64,000 nt of DNA from JAEUIE01 sp046350055. Its GTDB lineage: Bacteria; Planctomycetota; Planctomycetia; Gemmatales; HRBIN36. The stretch's first letter is position 1. Each line of letters opens with the position of its first letter. A program made the translations under genes and the position numbers. The notes beneath the pieces were generated by a model. The model ran no database searches and had not been told where the DNA came from. It saw only the letters and a program-made list of their open reading frames with translations. Location of the stretch: NCBI GenBank assembly GCA_046350055.1, contig JAXMBC010000001.1:5456001-5520000 (forward strand), read 5' to 3'. Shown one piece after another: positions 17,111 through 24,883 of this stretch.

Positions 17111-18148
17111 ATGCCAGAGGTGCCGAGGAACATCCCAGAGGTATTGGGGCTCGATATTGGTGGAGCAAACCTGAAAGCAGCTTCCGCTGCGGGACAGGCG
17201 GTCACGCTCCCCTTTCCCCTCTGGAAACAGCCGGAGAAACTGGCCGGCGGACTGATGGAACTCCTCGTGCGCCTGCCCCACCGAGGCCCGGTTGCCATCA
17301 CCATGACAGGCGAACTCTGTGACTGCTTCGCCAGCAAAGCTGCAGGCGTCCGCCACATTCTCACCGCCGTGCAGGAGGTTTTCCCCGAAGGCCCAGTCTT
17401 TGTCTGGCGAAATGATGCCAAGTGGGCCGGGCTGCAGCATGCCATGGAAGACCCGTTACCGGTAGCCTCGGCCAACTGGCTGGCCTCCGCCACCTTCGCC
17501 GCCCGATATCTTCCCCAGGGGGCAGGCTGGTTCTTCGACCTCGGCTCGACGACTCTCGACCTGATTCCCCTTGCTGACGGGAAAGTCACCAGCGTCAGCA
17601 AGACTGATCTCGACCGTCTCCAGGCGGGCGAACTTGCTTACCTCGGGGCGAGCCGGACTCCCGTCTGCAGCCTGGTCACCTATGTCGATGTGAATCGAAA
17701 GAAACTGAGTGTCGCTACGGAATGGTTTGCCAGCCTGGACGATGTGCTGCTCGTGCTGGATCAGGCTACTGAAGACCTGCACGATAAAAACACCGCGGAC
17801 GGCCAGCCACGCACCCGGGCCTGTGCCAGAAAACGGGTGGCTCGCATGGTCTGTGCGGAACCTGATGAACTGGGATCTGACGCACTGCATGCCATCTGTC
17901 GTGAGGTATTGGCTGCCTACCACGAACGACTGCACGAACTGCTACTGCGCCCCTTTGCTCAGCAAAACCGCTGGGGTGGGGTCATACTGTCAGGCTCCGG
18001 CGAACATCTGCTGGCTAATGTACTGCACCGCCTCGACCTCGAAGCCCGACCGCTGATCTCGCTCTCGCAACAACTTGGTCCCGATCTCTCCACTGCCCTG
18101 GCTGCCTATGCCGTAGCCACTCTCCTCGCGGAAAGGCAAGCCCGATGA
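17111..18148 (+). CDS. H4MPT-linked C1-pathway protein, MfnF-like (hydantoinase/oxoprolinase fold)
   Basis: This 345-residue protein has an ASKHA-type nucleotide-binding start (VLGLDIGGANLKAA), a second phosphate motif (FFDLGSTTLDLIPL), MTGELCDCF and a late ILSGSGEHLL. These motifs match the bacterial H4MPT-linked C1 transfer proteins related to archaeal MfnF, which joins the furan and tyramine-glutamate parts of methanofuran. The stop overlaps the next start by 4 bp (ATGA), so it is coupled to the MfnE-like kinase gene. The specific reaction in bacteria is inferred from archaea. Confidence 0.82.
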   Translation: MPEVPRNIPEVLGLDIGGANLKAASAAGQAVTLPFPLWKQPEKLAGGLMELLVRLPHRGPVAITMTGELCDCFASKAAGVRHILTAVQEVFPEGPVFVWRNDAKWAGLQHAMEDPLPVASANWLASATFAARYLPQGAGWFFDLGSTTLDLIPLADGKVTSVSKTDLDRLQAGELAYLGASRTPVCSLVTYVDVNRKKLSVATEWFASLDDVLLVLDQATEDLHDKNTADGQPRTRACARKRVARMVCAEPDELGSDALHAICREVLAAYHERLHELLLRPFAQQNRWGGVILSGSGEHLLANVLHRLDLEARPLISLSQQLGPDLSTALAAYAVATLLAERQAR

Positions 18149-18801
18149 AAAAACGACCTATCGTCATCAAAGTGGGGGGCAGCCTGATGCAGCAGAAGTC
18201 GCTTGCCCGCGACCTGGCAGCATTCCTTGATACCATCGGCACACACCAGGTGGTGTTGCTTACCGGCGGCGGACCAGCAGTCAAGGGCATGCGTGAACTG
18301 GGCGACAAGCTGCCTTATTCCGAAGCGGAAGCCCACTGGCAATGCATCAAGCTGATGGGCGACCTCACCCGCAGTATGAGTGAATCCTTCCCTAACTCGC
18401 AGGCTGTTACCTCCTGGCAGCAGGTGGAAGCAGCCTGGCAGGCTGATCGCATCCCCTGGCTAGTGATCGAGCCATTCCTACGTGAGGACGAACACCAGGA
18501 AGATCATCTGCCACATTCCTGGGACGTGAGCAGCGACAGTATCGCTGCCCACCTGGCCAGGCGGCATCAAGCCGATCTGATTCTGCTGAAGGCCTGCCCG
18601 CTTCCTGCGAAGAAGGCCAAAGCTACCGACTATGCCCGCCTTGGCATTGTCGATCCCTATTTTTCCCTGGTGGCGAAGAAGCTCAAGAGCTGGAAGATCT
18701 GCAACCTGCCTGGAGGGCCTCTTGAACCCATCGAATTCGAGCCGGATCGACCAAAGCGAGCCGTGAAGAAGAAACGCAAGCAGCACCGCGCACAGCGATG
18801 A
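18145..18801 (+). CDS. Amino-acid-kinase-family protein, MfnE-like
   Basis: The 218-residue product begins IVIKVGGSLM and has LTGGGPAVKGMRELG, the two phosphate loops of the aspartokinase/uridylate kinase fold. DVSSDSIAAHLA and LLKACPLP lie in the C-terminal part. Archaeal MfnE phosphorylates aminomethylfuran phosphate in methanofuran synthesis. Bacterial homologues sit in H4MPT/C1 gene clusters, as here between MfnF-like and MfnB genes. The last 20 residues are a Lys/Arg-rich tail encoded in a 119-bp overlap with the convergent mfnB. Confidence 0.8.
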   Translation: MKKRPIVIKVGGSLMQQKSLARDLAAFLDTIGTHQVVLLTGGGPAVKGMRELGDKLPYSEAEAHWQCIKLMGDLTRSMSESFPNSQAVTSWQQVEAAWQADRIPWLVIEPFLREDEHQEDHLPHSWDVSSDSIAAHLARRHQADLILLKACPLPAKKAKATDYARLGIVDPYFSLVAKKLKSWKICNLPGGPLEPIEFEPDRPKRAVKKKRKQHRAQR

Positions 18802-19402
18802 TGTCAGGCTTCACTTCCCGTGCCAGCAGCTTCACATCTGCCAGGGAGAGCGACCCAGCCAGGGCCAGGAACAGCCCCGCACGGTGGCACATCGCACGAT
18901 AGCGCTGCAACTGGGTAACCTTGCACCAATGCAGCAAGCCCCGGCCATCTTTGATCGCGGTGTCGATCAACACGCCACTCCCGCTCGTCCACTTCAGCAC
19001 ACGCTCAAACGGCACGCCGCATACCCGCTGCCAGTCGGCATAAGCCACCCCAATCAGCGGCACCGGCTCAAGCTGTCGACGAACCGCATGCCAGCGTGCC
19101 AGGGTACCCGGCTGCTTCCACCCCAGCCCCAGCTTAGCCCACGTGACACCCCAGGGGAGGTCTTCGACTGGCTGGAACCATTCGCCGAGCGCGACACTCA
19201 CGGGCACCCGTCCTGCCGCGAGAGTCACCACCTCACGCACCACTTCCATCGATGGTCGCCCCAGTGATCCCCGCCAAGGCTCCTTCACATCCAGGATGTC
19301 CACCCCCGCTTCTAGGGCTACAGTTGCCTCCGCAGGCGAACGCACGCTGACCAGCAATTGTGTCCGATTCCCTCGATACTGTGACTGCAGATGACTGAGC
19401 AT
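18683..19402 (-). CDS. mfnB: (5-formylfuran-3-yl)methyl phosphate synthase
   Basis: The 239-residue protein shows the MfnB (formerly DUF556) pattern: LLVSVRSPAEATVALEAG, then ILDVKEPWRGSLG with the catalytic Lys, a second Lys region at WAKLGLG, and LALAGSLS near the C-terminal phosphate site. It condenses two glyceraldehyde-3-phosphates to the furan precursor of methanofuran. Its 3' end overlaps the mfnE-like gene on the other strand by 119 bp. Its 5' end is 51 bp from the divergent folK-SDR gene. Assignment to the bacterial C1 pathway is by homology and context. Confidence 0.88.
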   Translation of the reverse strand: MLSHLQSQYRGNRTQLLVSVRSPAEATVALEAGVDILDVKEPWRGSLGRPSMEVVREVVTLAAGRVPVSVALGEWFQPVEDLPWGVTWAKLGLGWKQPGTLARWHAVRRQLEPVPLIGVAYADWQRVCGVPFERVLKWTSGSGVLIDTAIKDGRGLLHWCKVTQLQRYRAMCHRAGLFLALAGSLSLADVKLLAREVKPDIIAVRGAACVSSSRLALVDPARIRWVQEALQAGCRSSSS

Positions 19403-19453
19403 CTTCCTATTCTATCTCCTGGCTCCTAACTTCTAGCTCCTGACTCTCCTCCT

Positions 19454-20674
19454 ATGCCCACCATCGCTTACCTCGCCCTCGGCAGCAACATGGGCGACCG
19501 TGCAGGTTACCTGAATGCCGCCCTGGACCGGTTGCGAGCTGAACCCGGCATCATGGTGCAGGCTGTCTCGCAGTTCTGGGAAACTAACCCCGTGGGTGGC
19601 CCCGCTGGCCAGGGCGCTTACCTCAATGCAGCAGCGTGCATTGCCACCGATCTGACGCCGAACAAACTGCTGGCGTCGCTGTTGCAAATCGAAGCAGAGC
19701 TGGACCGCATCCGTACCACCCGTTTCGGCCCCCGCACCCTCGATCTCGACATCCTGCTCTATGGCGACCTGATCCTGCATGAAGAAAAGCTGACCATTCC
19801 CCACCCGCGCATGCACGAGCGCAGCTTCATGCTCGGGCCGCTGGCAGAGATTGCTCCCGGTGCCATCCACCCCGTCTTCAAACGCTCCATCGCTCAACTG
19901 CTCGCTGAGCTAGGCCATCGGCCGCTACTGGGCAAGCGGGCGCTGGTCACCGGTGCCTCCAGTGGCATCGGCCAGGCCATTGCATTGCAATTGGCCAGCC
20001 ACGGGGCCGATGTCATGGTGCATGCCTGTCGTTCCCAGGAAGCCCTCGCCGCCACAGCGGAATCCATCAAGCAACGAGGCCGCTTCACCCACACCCTGCT
20101 CGCGGACCTGTCCAAGCAAGCCGACTGCCAACAATTAGCTGAAGCTGCCTGGAGCCACTGGGAAGGTCTGGAGATTCTCGTCTGCAATGCCGGTGCTGAC
20201 ATCCTCACCGGCCCGGGCAAGTCGCTCTGCTACGACGACAAACTCCAACTCCTCTGGCAGGTCGATGTGCAAAGCACCATCACCCTGTCCCGCACCCTGG
20301 GCCAGCGGATGAAAGACCGGGGCCAAGGCGTTATCCTTACCATGGGCTGGGACCAGGCCGACACTGGCTTCGAGGGGGAAAGTGGCGAACTCTTCGCCAC
20401 CACCAAGGGTGCGGTGATGAGCTACACCCGCAGCCTGGCCATGAACCTCGCTCCTCAGGTACGGGTCAACTGCCTGGCTCCCGGCTGGATTAAAACCAAG
20501 TGGGGCGACCACGCCCCGGCCGCCTGGCAAGAACGTGCCATCCGCGAAGCACCGCTCGCCCGCTGGGGCACCCCCGCCGACATCGCCCACACCGCCGCCT
20601 GGCTCTGCAGCAACGAAGCCAGCTTCGTCACCGGGCAAACGTATCGGATTAATGGGGGAGCGGTACGGGCTTGA
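19454..20674 (+). CDS. folK: Fusion of HPPK (FolK) and a short-chain dehydrogenase-like domain
   Basis: Residues 1-155 are hydroxymethyldihydropterin pyrophosphokinase: YLALGSNMGDR, FWETNPVGGP, FGPRTLDLDILLYGD and IPHPRMHERSFML. Residues about 158-406 are an SDR Rossmann domain: ALVTGASSGIGQAIA, LVCNAGAD, and a C-terminal FVTGQTYRINGG. The SDR catalytic Tyr is replaced (FATTK where YxxxK is expected, about residue 314). The usual Ser position reads LTMGWD. The Lys is retained. HPPK makes the pterin pyrophosphate used for folate and possibly for methanopterin. A pterin-related role for the SDR part is inferred only from the fusion. Confidence 0.9.
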   Translation: MPTIAYLALGSNMGDRAGYLNAALDRLRAEPGIMVQAVSQFWETNPVGGPAGQGAYLNAAACIATDLTPNKLLASLLQIEAELDRIRTTRFGPRTLDLDILLYGDLILHEEKLTIPHPRMHERSFMLGPLAEIAPGAIHPVFKRSIAQLLAELGHRPLLGKRALVTGASSGIGQAIALQLASHGADVMVHACRSQEALAATAESIKQRGRFTHTLLADLSKQADCQQLAEAAWSHWEGLEILVCNAGADILTGPGKSLCYDDKLQLLWQVDVQSTITLSRTLGQRMKDRGQGVILTMGWDQADTGFEGESGELFATTKGAVMSYTRSLAMNLAPQVRVNCLAPGWIKTKWGDHAPAAWQERAIREAPLARWGTPADIAHTAAWLCSNEASFVTGQTYRINGGAVRA

Positions 20675-20767
20675 GGCTGAAAGCAGTGCCATTTGACTAA
20701 TTGAAAGTTTGGCGTCTGGATTGGTATCATGCCTCACGATGCGGTATGATGCTGAACGAGGTGTACC

Positions 20768-20995
20768 ATGACCATTCACATGAATGCGATTTACGAGAAT
20801 GACCTACTCAGGCCGTTGCCACTGGCGGAAAAGCAGGAAGTGCATTTGCAGATTGAGACAGCCAAGGTGAGTAATCCACGTCACTTATCAGTGACTGAGA
20901 TTGAGCGACTTATTGATGAAATGGCCATTGACCGCAAGCTGCCTGCCGTCCCTGTGGAGTTTTCGCGAGAAGACTTTTACGAGGATCGGCCGTGA
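20768..20995 (+). CDS. AF2212-like (DUF104) antitoxin
   Basis: The 75-residue product starts MTIHMNAIYENDLLRPLPL, close to the DUF104 pattern in which a YEDGVLRPL-type strand leads a beta-rich DNA-binding fold. A helical toxin-binding tail ends in EFSREDFYEDRP. Such antitoxins pair with VapC PIN toxins, and here the next reading frame starts by overlapping the stop (GTGA). That toxin is broken, so this antitoxin is an orphan. Confidence 0.75.
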   Translation: MTIHMNAIYENDLLRPLPLAEKQEVHLQIETAKVSNPRHLSVTEIERLIDEMAIDRKLPAVPVEFSREDFYEDRP

Positions 20996-21024
20996 TCCTT
21001 CTCGACTCCAATATCCGCATCTGA
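20992..21024 (+). pseudogene. Remnant of a VapC-type PIN toxin start
   Basis: A GTG overlapping the antitoxin stop opens the peptide (M)ILLDSNIRI, which matches the first strand of PIN nucleases with the metal-binding Asp. A TGA then ends it after ten residues. The next codons (SAFQLITTSE) could continue a PIN domain for a short way before further stops. The toxin is thus inactivated. The following 140 bp up to 21167 contain no intact gene. Confidence 0.6.
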
Positions 21025-21995
21025 AGCGCTTTCCAGCTAATTACCACAAGTGAAAGAAGTGTTCTATATCAGGCGTAAAGTCCAGGATGAACTCGACATT
21101 TAGTCTGGTGCCTTTGAGAAATGGTTTGCCACCAAGCATCACAGATAGCTCGACGGAGTAGTCTACCATGCCTCTCAGAAGATTCGCTAAACCAGTTGTT
21201 ATTCTGCCCTGCCTCTTCGCAGTTGCTATTTCAATTTATATATTATATAATTCATATTTCAACAACGATAGCAATGTTCGACTGCGAACCGAGAACTGGA
21301 ATTTTTTACGTAATGATCCAGTATTCATGCAGCTATCCGACTCCGCTATCGTTATTGCGAATAGCGACGGACGAATTGTTAAATATGATTTATCGTTGAT
21401 TGAGACTGGAGACTCATTTCTACTACCTGACCAACCAACTGCTCTATGCTCAGTGGGCAATGGTATTGCTATAGGAACAGTAAGTGGCAAGGTATTCTAC
21501 TTAACGAATGAGCTGCAACTTCTATGGATAGCACAGGTCTGCAATCGAAGAATTGAGCATATTCTCAATATTGATGGCTCAACTCTAGCCTTTTCCCGGG
21601 ATTTCAGAGTCGCATTACTCGACAATATGGGTGCCATTGCACATTCTGCGGACTTACCTTGCACCAAGTCAATTAATCGGTTAAAGTCGGTTTGCAGACA
21701 GGATAACATGGCAATTGCCACAACGTTCAATGAGACTATCTTAATTACAGTTTCGGACAGTAGGCTACAATTTAAGCCTTACGAAGACACAGGACGTCGC
21801 ATAGAGAGCATTTGGCACATTCAAGATATGCTATTGCTTAGCTCCAGGAATACAATCTCACTTTGTCACTTTGCCGAAGGACGATTTGTAAATTTTAATT
21901 TTGATAATTTTGATCTAGGATTCGATTCTCTCGTCCTAAATAAAGTCTACACCCGTAGTAGTAGTAAAAGGGGGGTCCGGGGGGATATTGACATG

Positions 21996-22769
21996 TCAAC
22001 AACTTCCCTCGGTGCCACACCTGCTTGGGGTTGTTAGGGAAGCCTGGGCATACATCTCCTGCGGAGTTCGCAGGCCCAGGCTCCAATGCGTCCGTATCGT
22101 GTTGTACACCTCCACGGCTTGGTCGACCGCTGTTCGTAGCTGGTTGATATCCATGAAGTCCGCGTCCAGGTTGAACTCGTCCTTGAGGATGCCGTTGATC
22201 CGCTCGGCGATGGCGTTTTGGTAACAGTGATCGGCATCGGTCATGCTCGACTCCATCCCGTACGACCGCAACGCCGCCAGGAACTCGTGACAGCAGTACT
22301 GGCAGCCGCGATCAGAGTGATGAATCACGCCCTGCCCCGACACGCCCTGGGTCTCCCGCAGCCAGCTTGCCGCCTTCGACAGTGCGATCACTGCCGAGTG
22401 GTGCGACAAGTCCCGGCTCACGTGATGCCCCACGATCCGTCGTGTGTACGCATCGCTCACCAGAAACAGGTAGGCGAACTGCCGACCACGCAGCCGGATG
22501 TATGTGCAGTCGCAGACCAGCACCTGGTTCGGCTTCGTGATCTTCCGCCCCTTGATCCGGTTCGGTGCCACGGCGTAACCATGACGCGAATAGGTCGTCT
22601 TTTCAAAGCGTTTCTTCACCTTCACCAGGCGACCCGCGTTACGAAGCAAGTCAAACAGACGGTCGCGACCTACCTTCGTGGCGTGGTGCTTGTGAAGCCG
22701 GTCCACCAGCTTCCGCGTGCCCACGCGAGGTTCCTTCGCACGAATCGTCTCGACCGTCTTCAAGATCAC
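21996..22769 (-). CDS. IS3-family transposase OrfB (integrase core)
   Basis: This is the catalytic half of the transposase. It has the rve DDE residues: Asp in LVCDCTYIRL, Asp in VIHHSDRGCQY and Glu in NAIAERINGILKDEF, followed by WSLGLRTPQEMY. The first in-frame ATG is at 22769, but the frame is open upstream to the end of orfA. The protein is probably made as an OrfAB fusion by -1 slippage on the run of seven A's (minus strand, 22910-22916). Confidence 0.93.
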   Translation of the reverse strand: MILKTVETIRAKEPRVGTRKLVDRLHKHHATKVGRDRLFDLLRNAGRLVKVKKRFEKTTYSRHGYAVAPNRIKGRKITKPNQVLVCDCTYIRLRGRQFAYLFLVSDAYTRRIVGHHVSRDLSHHSAVIALSKAASWLRETQGVSGQGVIHHSDRGCQYCCHEFLAALRSYGMESSMTDADHCYQNAIAERINGILKDEFNLDADFMDINQLRTAVDQAVEVYNTIRTHWSLGLRTPQEMYAQASLTTPSRCGTEGSC

Positions 22770-22834
22770 TGCCTCCTCGTCGCTGTCATCTCTGCTACGC
22801 TGGTGATGCTTGTAGTACGCATCCCGGCTTCGCC

Positions 22835-23218
22835 CTACCGCCCGGCAGAGTTGCCCGAGCCCGGCTTCGGTCTCACCTCGGCACTGCTCGACGGCGGCGA
22901 CCCAAAAGCTTTTTTTAAGTCCACCTTGTACTTCTTCCCTGCCAGCTCGATGATCTTCTCGTGCACCAGCAGCTTCAGGTGGGCTTCCGCCAACGCCTTC
23001 TCCAGGGCGGCGATCTTCTCTTCTTCACTCTTCATCACGACCTCGACGATGTCACGCTTGGGTTGATACTTGCCGTACTCCTTCAGCCACAGTTGTACGC
23101 GACTCACCGTCGAATGCCCACGAGCCGCCGCTTCTCGCAGCGAGAGCTGACCACTCTCCAGCTCCTCTACGATCGCCCGTTTTACCTCCGGGCTCACCAC
23201 CATTCGCGCTCGTTCCAT
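22835..23218 (-). CDS. IS3-family transposase OrfA (HTH)
   Basis: The 127-residue product carries a helix-turn-helix (VKRAIVEELESGQLSLREAA, then STVSRVQLWLKEYG) and a leucine-rich coiled coil (IAALEKALAEAHLKLLVHEK). It reads VDLKKAFGS across the slippery A-rich run. A -1 shift there would continue into SFWVAAVEQCRG, in the orfB frame. OrfA alone normally binds the IS ends and regulates transposition. Confidence 0.9.
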   Translation of the reverse strand: MERARMVVSPEVKRAIVEELESGQLSLREAAARGHSTVSRVQLWLKEYGKYQPKRDIVEVVMKSEEEKIAALEKALAEAHLKLLVHEKIIELAGKKYKVDLKKAFGSPPSSSAEVRPKPGSGNSAGR

Positions 23219-23606
23219 CCCTACACTCCTTGTTCATAACTCACGGGGAGTGTAGACTCCGGCTAGGACGGGACATTGTGGTTTATGATGGTGAAAGGTA
23301 TGTATACTTATCTAACGGCAACTGCTTCGTCATTTGCAGCCTTGACAAGAAGGACGCTCCTCGCATTGTTCACCGAGGCGTATCTTCACAGAATATTCGT
23401 AGTTGCATTAATCAAGATGGCAGATTCTATGTTCTATATGGCTCAGACACTTCAAACGACCTTAATGCGATACCGAAAGCACAATGCTTTACAGTCGAAC
23501 GTATCGCGAGATAATACTTCTCCACCCAGTGAAACGTTATGCTTGTCAAGCTTGCGTGCTGGGCACGCCAGTTGATCCTGGAGTTGAATACTCTCTACAA
23601 GATTGC

Positions 23607-23635
23607 AGGGCCGAGCATGACACATGCTCGGCCCT
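23607..23635. terminator. Hairpin between convergent genes
   Basis: AGGGCCGAGCA and TGCTCGGCCCT form a perfect 11-bp stem with a 7-base loop. It lies between the IS-split gene and the convergent FKBP gene, where a two-way terminator would be expected. Neither side has a long T-run. Confidence 0.6.
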
Positions 23636-23665
23636 GTCACTTCTCATTGAAAAATCACCAGGCTC

Positions 23666-24004
23666 TTACCCCACCTTCAGCAACTCCACCTCAAACACCA
23701 GCGTCGCATTCGCGGGGATGATCGGCGGATAGCCTCGTTCCCCATACGCCAGGTTCCCCGGAATGGTCAGCTTGCGTTTGCCGCCGGGCTGCATCCCCGC
23801 CACCCCTTCATCCCAGCCCTTGATCACCATGCCCTTGCCGAGCACGAAGATAAACTCCTTCTTTCGGTCCAGACTGCTGTCGAACTTCTTGCCATCGGTC
23901 AGCCAGCCGGTGTAATGCACAGCGACTTTATCGCCCGGCTTGGCAGCAGTACCCTGCCCTGCCTGAAGTTCCTCGATCTGCAACCCGCTGGCTGTCGTAT
24001 GCAT
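23666..24004 (-). CDS. FKBP-type peptidyl-prolyl cis-trans isomerase
   Basis: The 112-residue single-domain FKBP has the start chosen at 24004, which places the fold directly at the N-terminus. Conserved motifs are VAVHYTGWLTDGKKFDSSLD, KGWDEGVAGMQPGGKRKLTIP, LAYGERGYPPIIPANATLVFEVELL, with the active-site Tyr, Asp, Trp and Phe positions present. There is no signal peptide, so it is cytoplasmic. A second FKBP gene with an N-terminal hydrophobic segment lies 26 bp upstream on the same strand, so they probably share a transcript. Confidence 0.95.
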   Translation of the reverse strand: MHTTASGLQIEELQAGQGTAAKPGDKVAVHYTGWLTDGKKFDSSLDRKKEFIFVLGKGMVIKGWDEGVAGMQPGGKRKLTIPGNLAYGERGYPPIIPANATLVFEVELLKVG

Positions 24005-24030
24005 GAGATTTACCTTGTAAGCGATTGACG

Positions 24031-24594
24031 TTAGCGATTGACCACTTTCAACACTTCGATGTCGAACACCAGATCGGCCTTGCTTGGTATCTTGGGTGGA
24101 AAGCCCGCTTCTCCGTAGGCAAGAGGATGAGGTATCTTCAATACCCGTTTGCCGCCAGCTTTCATTCCCAGCAAGCCCAGTTCCCATCCCTTGATGACCT
24201 GCTTCTGTCCGATAGTTACTGACATGGGTGCTCTGCCGACGTTGGTGTCGAACGTCTCCCCGGAGGTAAATTTCCCGGTGTAAGTCACCATGACAATACT
24301 GCCCACTTTCACCTTGTCTCCATCCCCCACGCGCTGGTCGATGTACTTGAGGCCTGAATCCGTAGTCACTTCCTTCTGCTCGCTCGCTGGGACATCGATG
24401 CCTTTCGCTGGCGGCTGGGCTTCTTCAGCAGGTCTCAGTGAATGCTCATCACGGACGATGCGAAACCCATCGGGTCGATAGGGTGCATCGCTGGTACTGC
24501 TGCGAAACGTCAAAAGCACGACTAATACGCACAGCCCTACCAGCAGCATGATGACGGTGAGCAATTCCTGCCTGATGAAACCCTGCCGATGCAT
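24031..24594 (-). CDS. Membrane-anchored FKBP isomerase with prepilin-like N-terminus
   Basis: The 187-residue protein begins MHRQGFIRQELLTVIMLLVG. This is a short basic leader, Gly-Phe, then Glu at +5 and a hydrophobic helix, the pattern of type IV prepilin signals (G-FxxxE). A linker (about 35-75) precedes an FKBP domain: MVTYTGKFTSGETFDTNV, KGWELGLLGMKAGGKRVLKIP, LAYGEAGFPPKIPSKADLVFDIEVL. The isomerase domain would be outside the cytoplasmic membrane. An ordinary signal anchor is the alternative to a processed prepilin. It lies upstream of the cytoplasmic FKBP gene. Confidence 0.92.
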   Translation of the reverse strand: MHRQGFIRQELLTVIMLLVGLCVLVVLLTFRSSTSDAPYRPDGFRIVRDEHSLRPAEEAQPPAKGIDVPASEQKEVTTDSGLKYIDQRVGDGDKVKVGSIVMVTYTGKFTSGETFDTNVGRAPMSVTIGQKQVIKGWELGLLGMKAGGKRVLKIPHPLAYGEAGFPPKIPSKADLVFDIEVLKVVNR

Positions 24595-24883
24595 GCTTGG
24601 CCTCTCCTATGAATGTCCTTTATCTTAAGCAGGGAATCAGCGTCAGAACAAGGAAAAAGAGCCTACATCGTCAACTGGGACCAGCGTCCCTGCATCAAGA
24701 GCATTCTGCAGATTCATCAAAGGAACTGCATCTTGAACCGCAGAATGAACGAAACTTTCGCTGTATGAAGGCAAGTATATCTCAAAGATGAAATGTTTAG
24801 GAGTGTGCCGATACTTCATGTAGAGTTCATGACTTTAAGATATCATGGCAACAGAGCGGCAGAGTCTCTTCTATGAGTACTTT

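Larger units (their letters stand above)
21928..23274 (-). mobile_element. IS3-family insertion sequence
   Basis: This element of about 1.35 kb contains overlapping orfA and orfB on the minus strand. Its ends are imperfect inverted repeats: CTCTCGTCCTA...AGTCTACAC at left and the inverse of GTCCCGTCCTA...AGTCTACAC at right. A possible 3-bp target duplication ATT is at 21925-21927 and 23275-23277. The element interrupts an AT-rich gene. The left repeat is less conserved than the right, so the outer boundaries are uncertain by a few bases. Confidence 0.85.
21168..23514 (+). pseudogene. AT-rich secreted or membrane propeller-like gene split by an IS3-type element
   Basis: The left part (21168-21927) codes a signal anchor (VVILPCLFAVAISIYILY) followed by short repeated beta-rich units (IVIANSDGRIVKYDLS, IAIGTVSGKVFYL), suggesting a beta-propeller. 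The right part resumes after the IS at about 23275 with IVVYDGERYVYLSNGN and ends at 23514. The gene is strikingly AT-rich compared with neighbours, indicating acquisition. If the short duplicated ATT is the target duplication, the restored gene would be out of frame by one, so the exact original join is unresolved. The function is unknown. Confidence 0.75.

Noticed and set aside
21022..21024. Second possible Sec codon in the PIN-toxin remnant
   Set aside because: No SECIS-like hairpin follows, PIN domains do not use Cys/Sec there, and further stops occur soon after.
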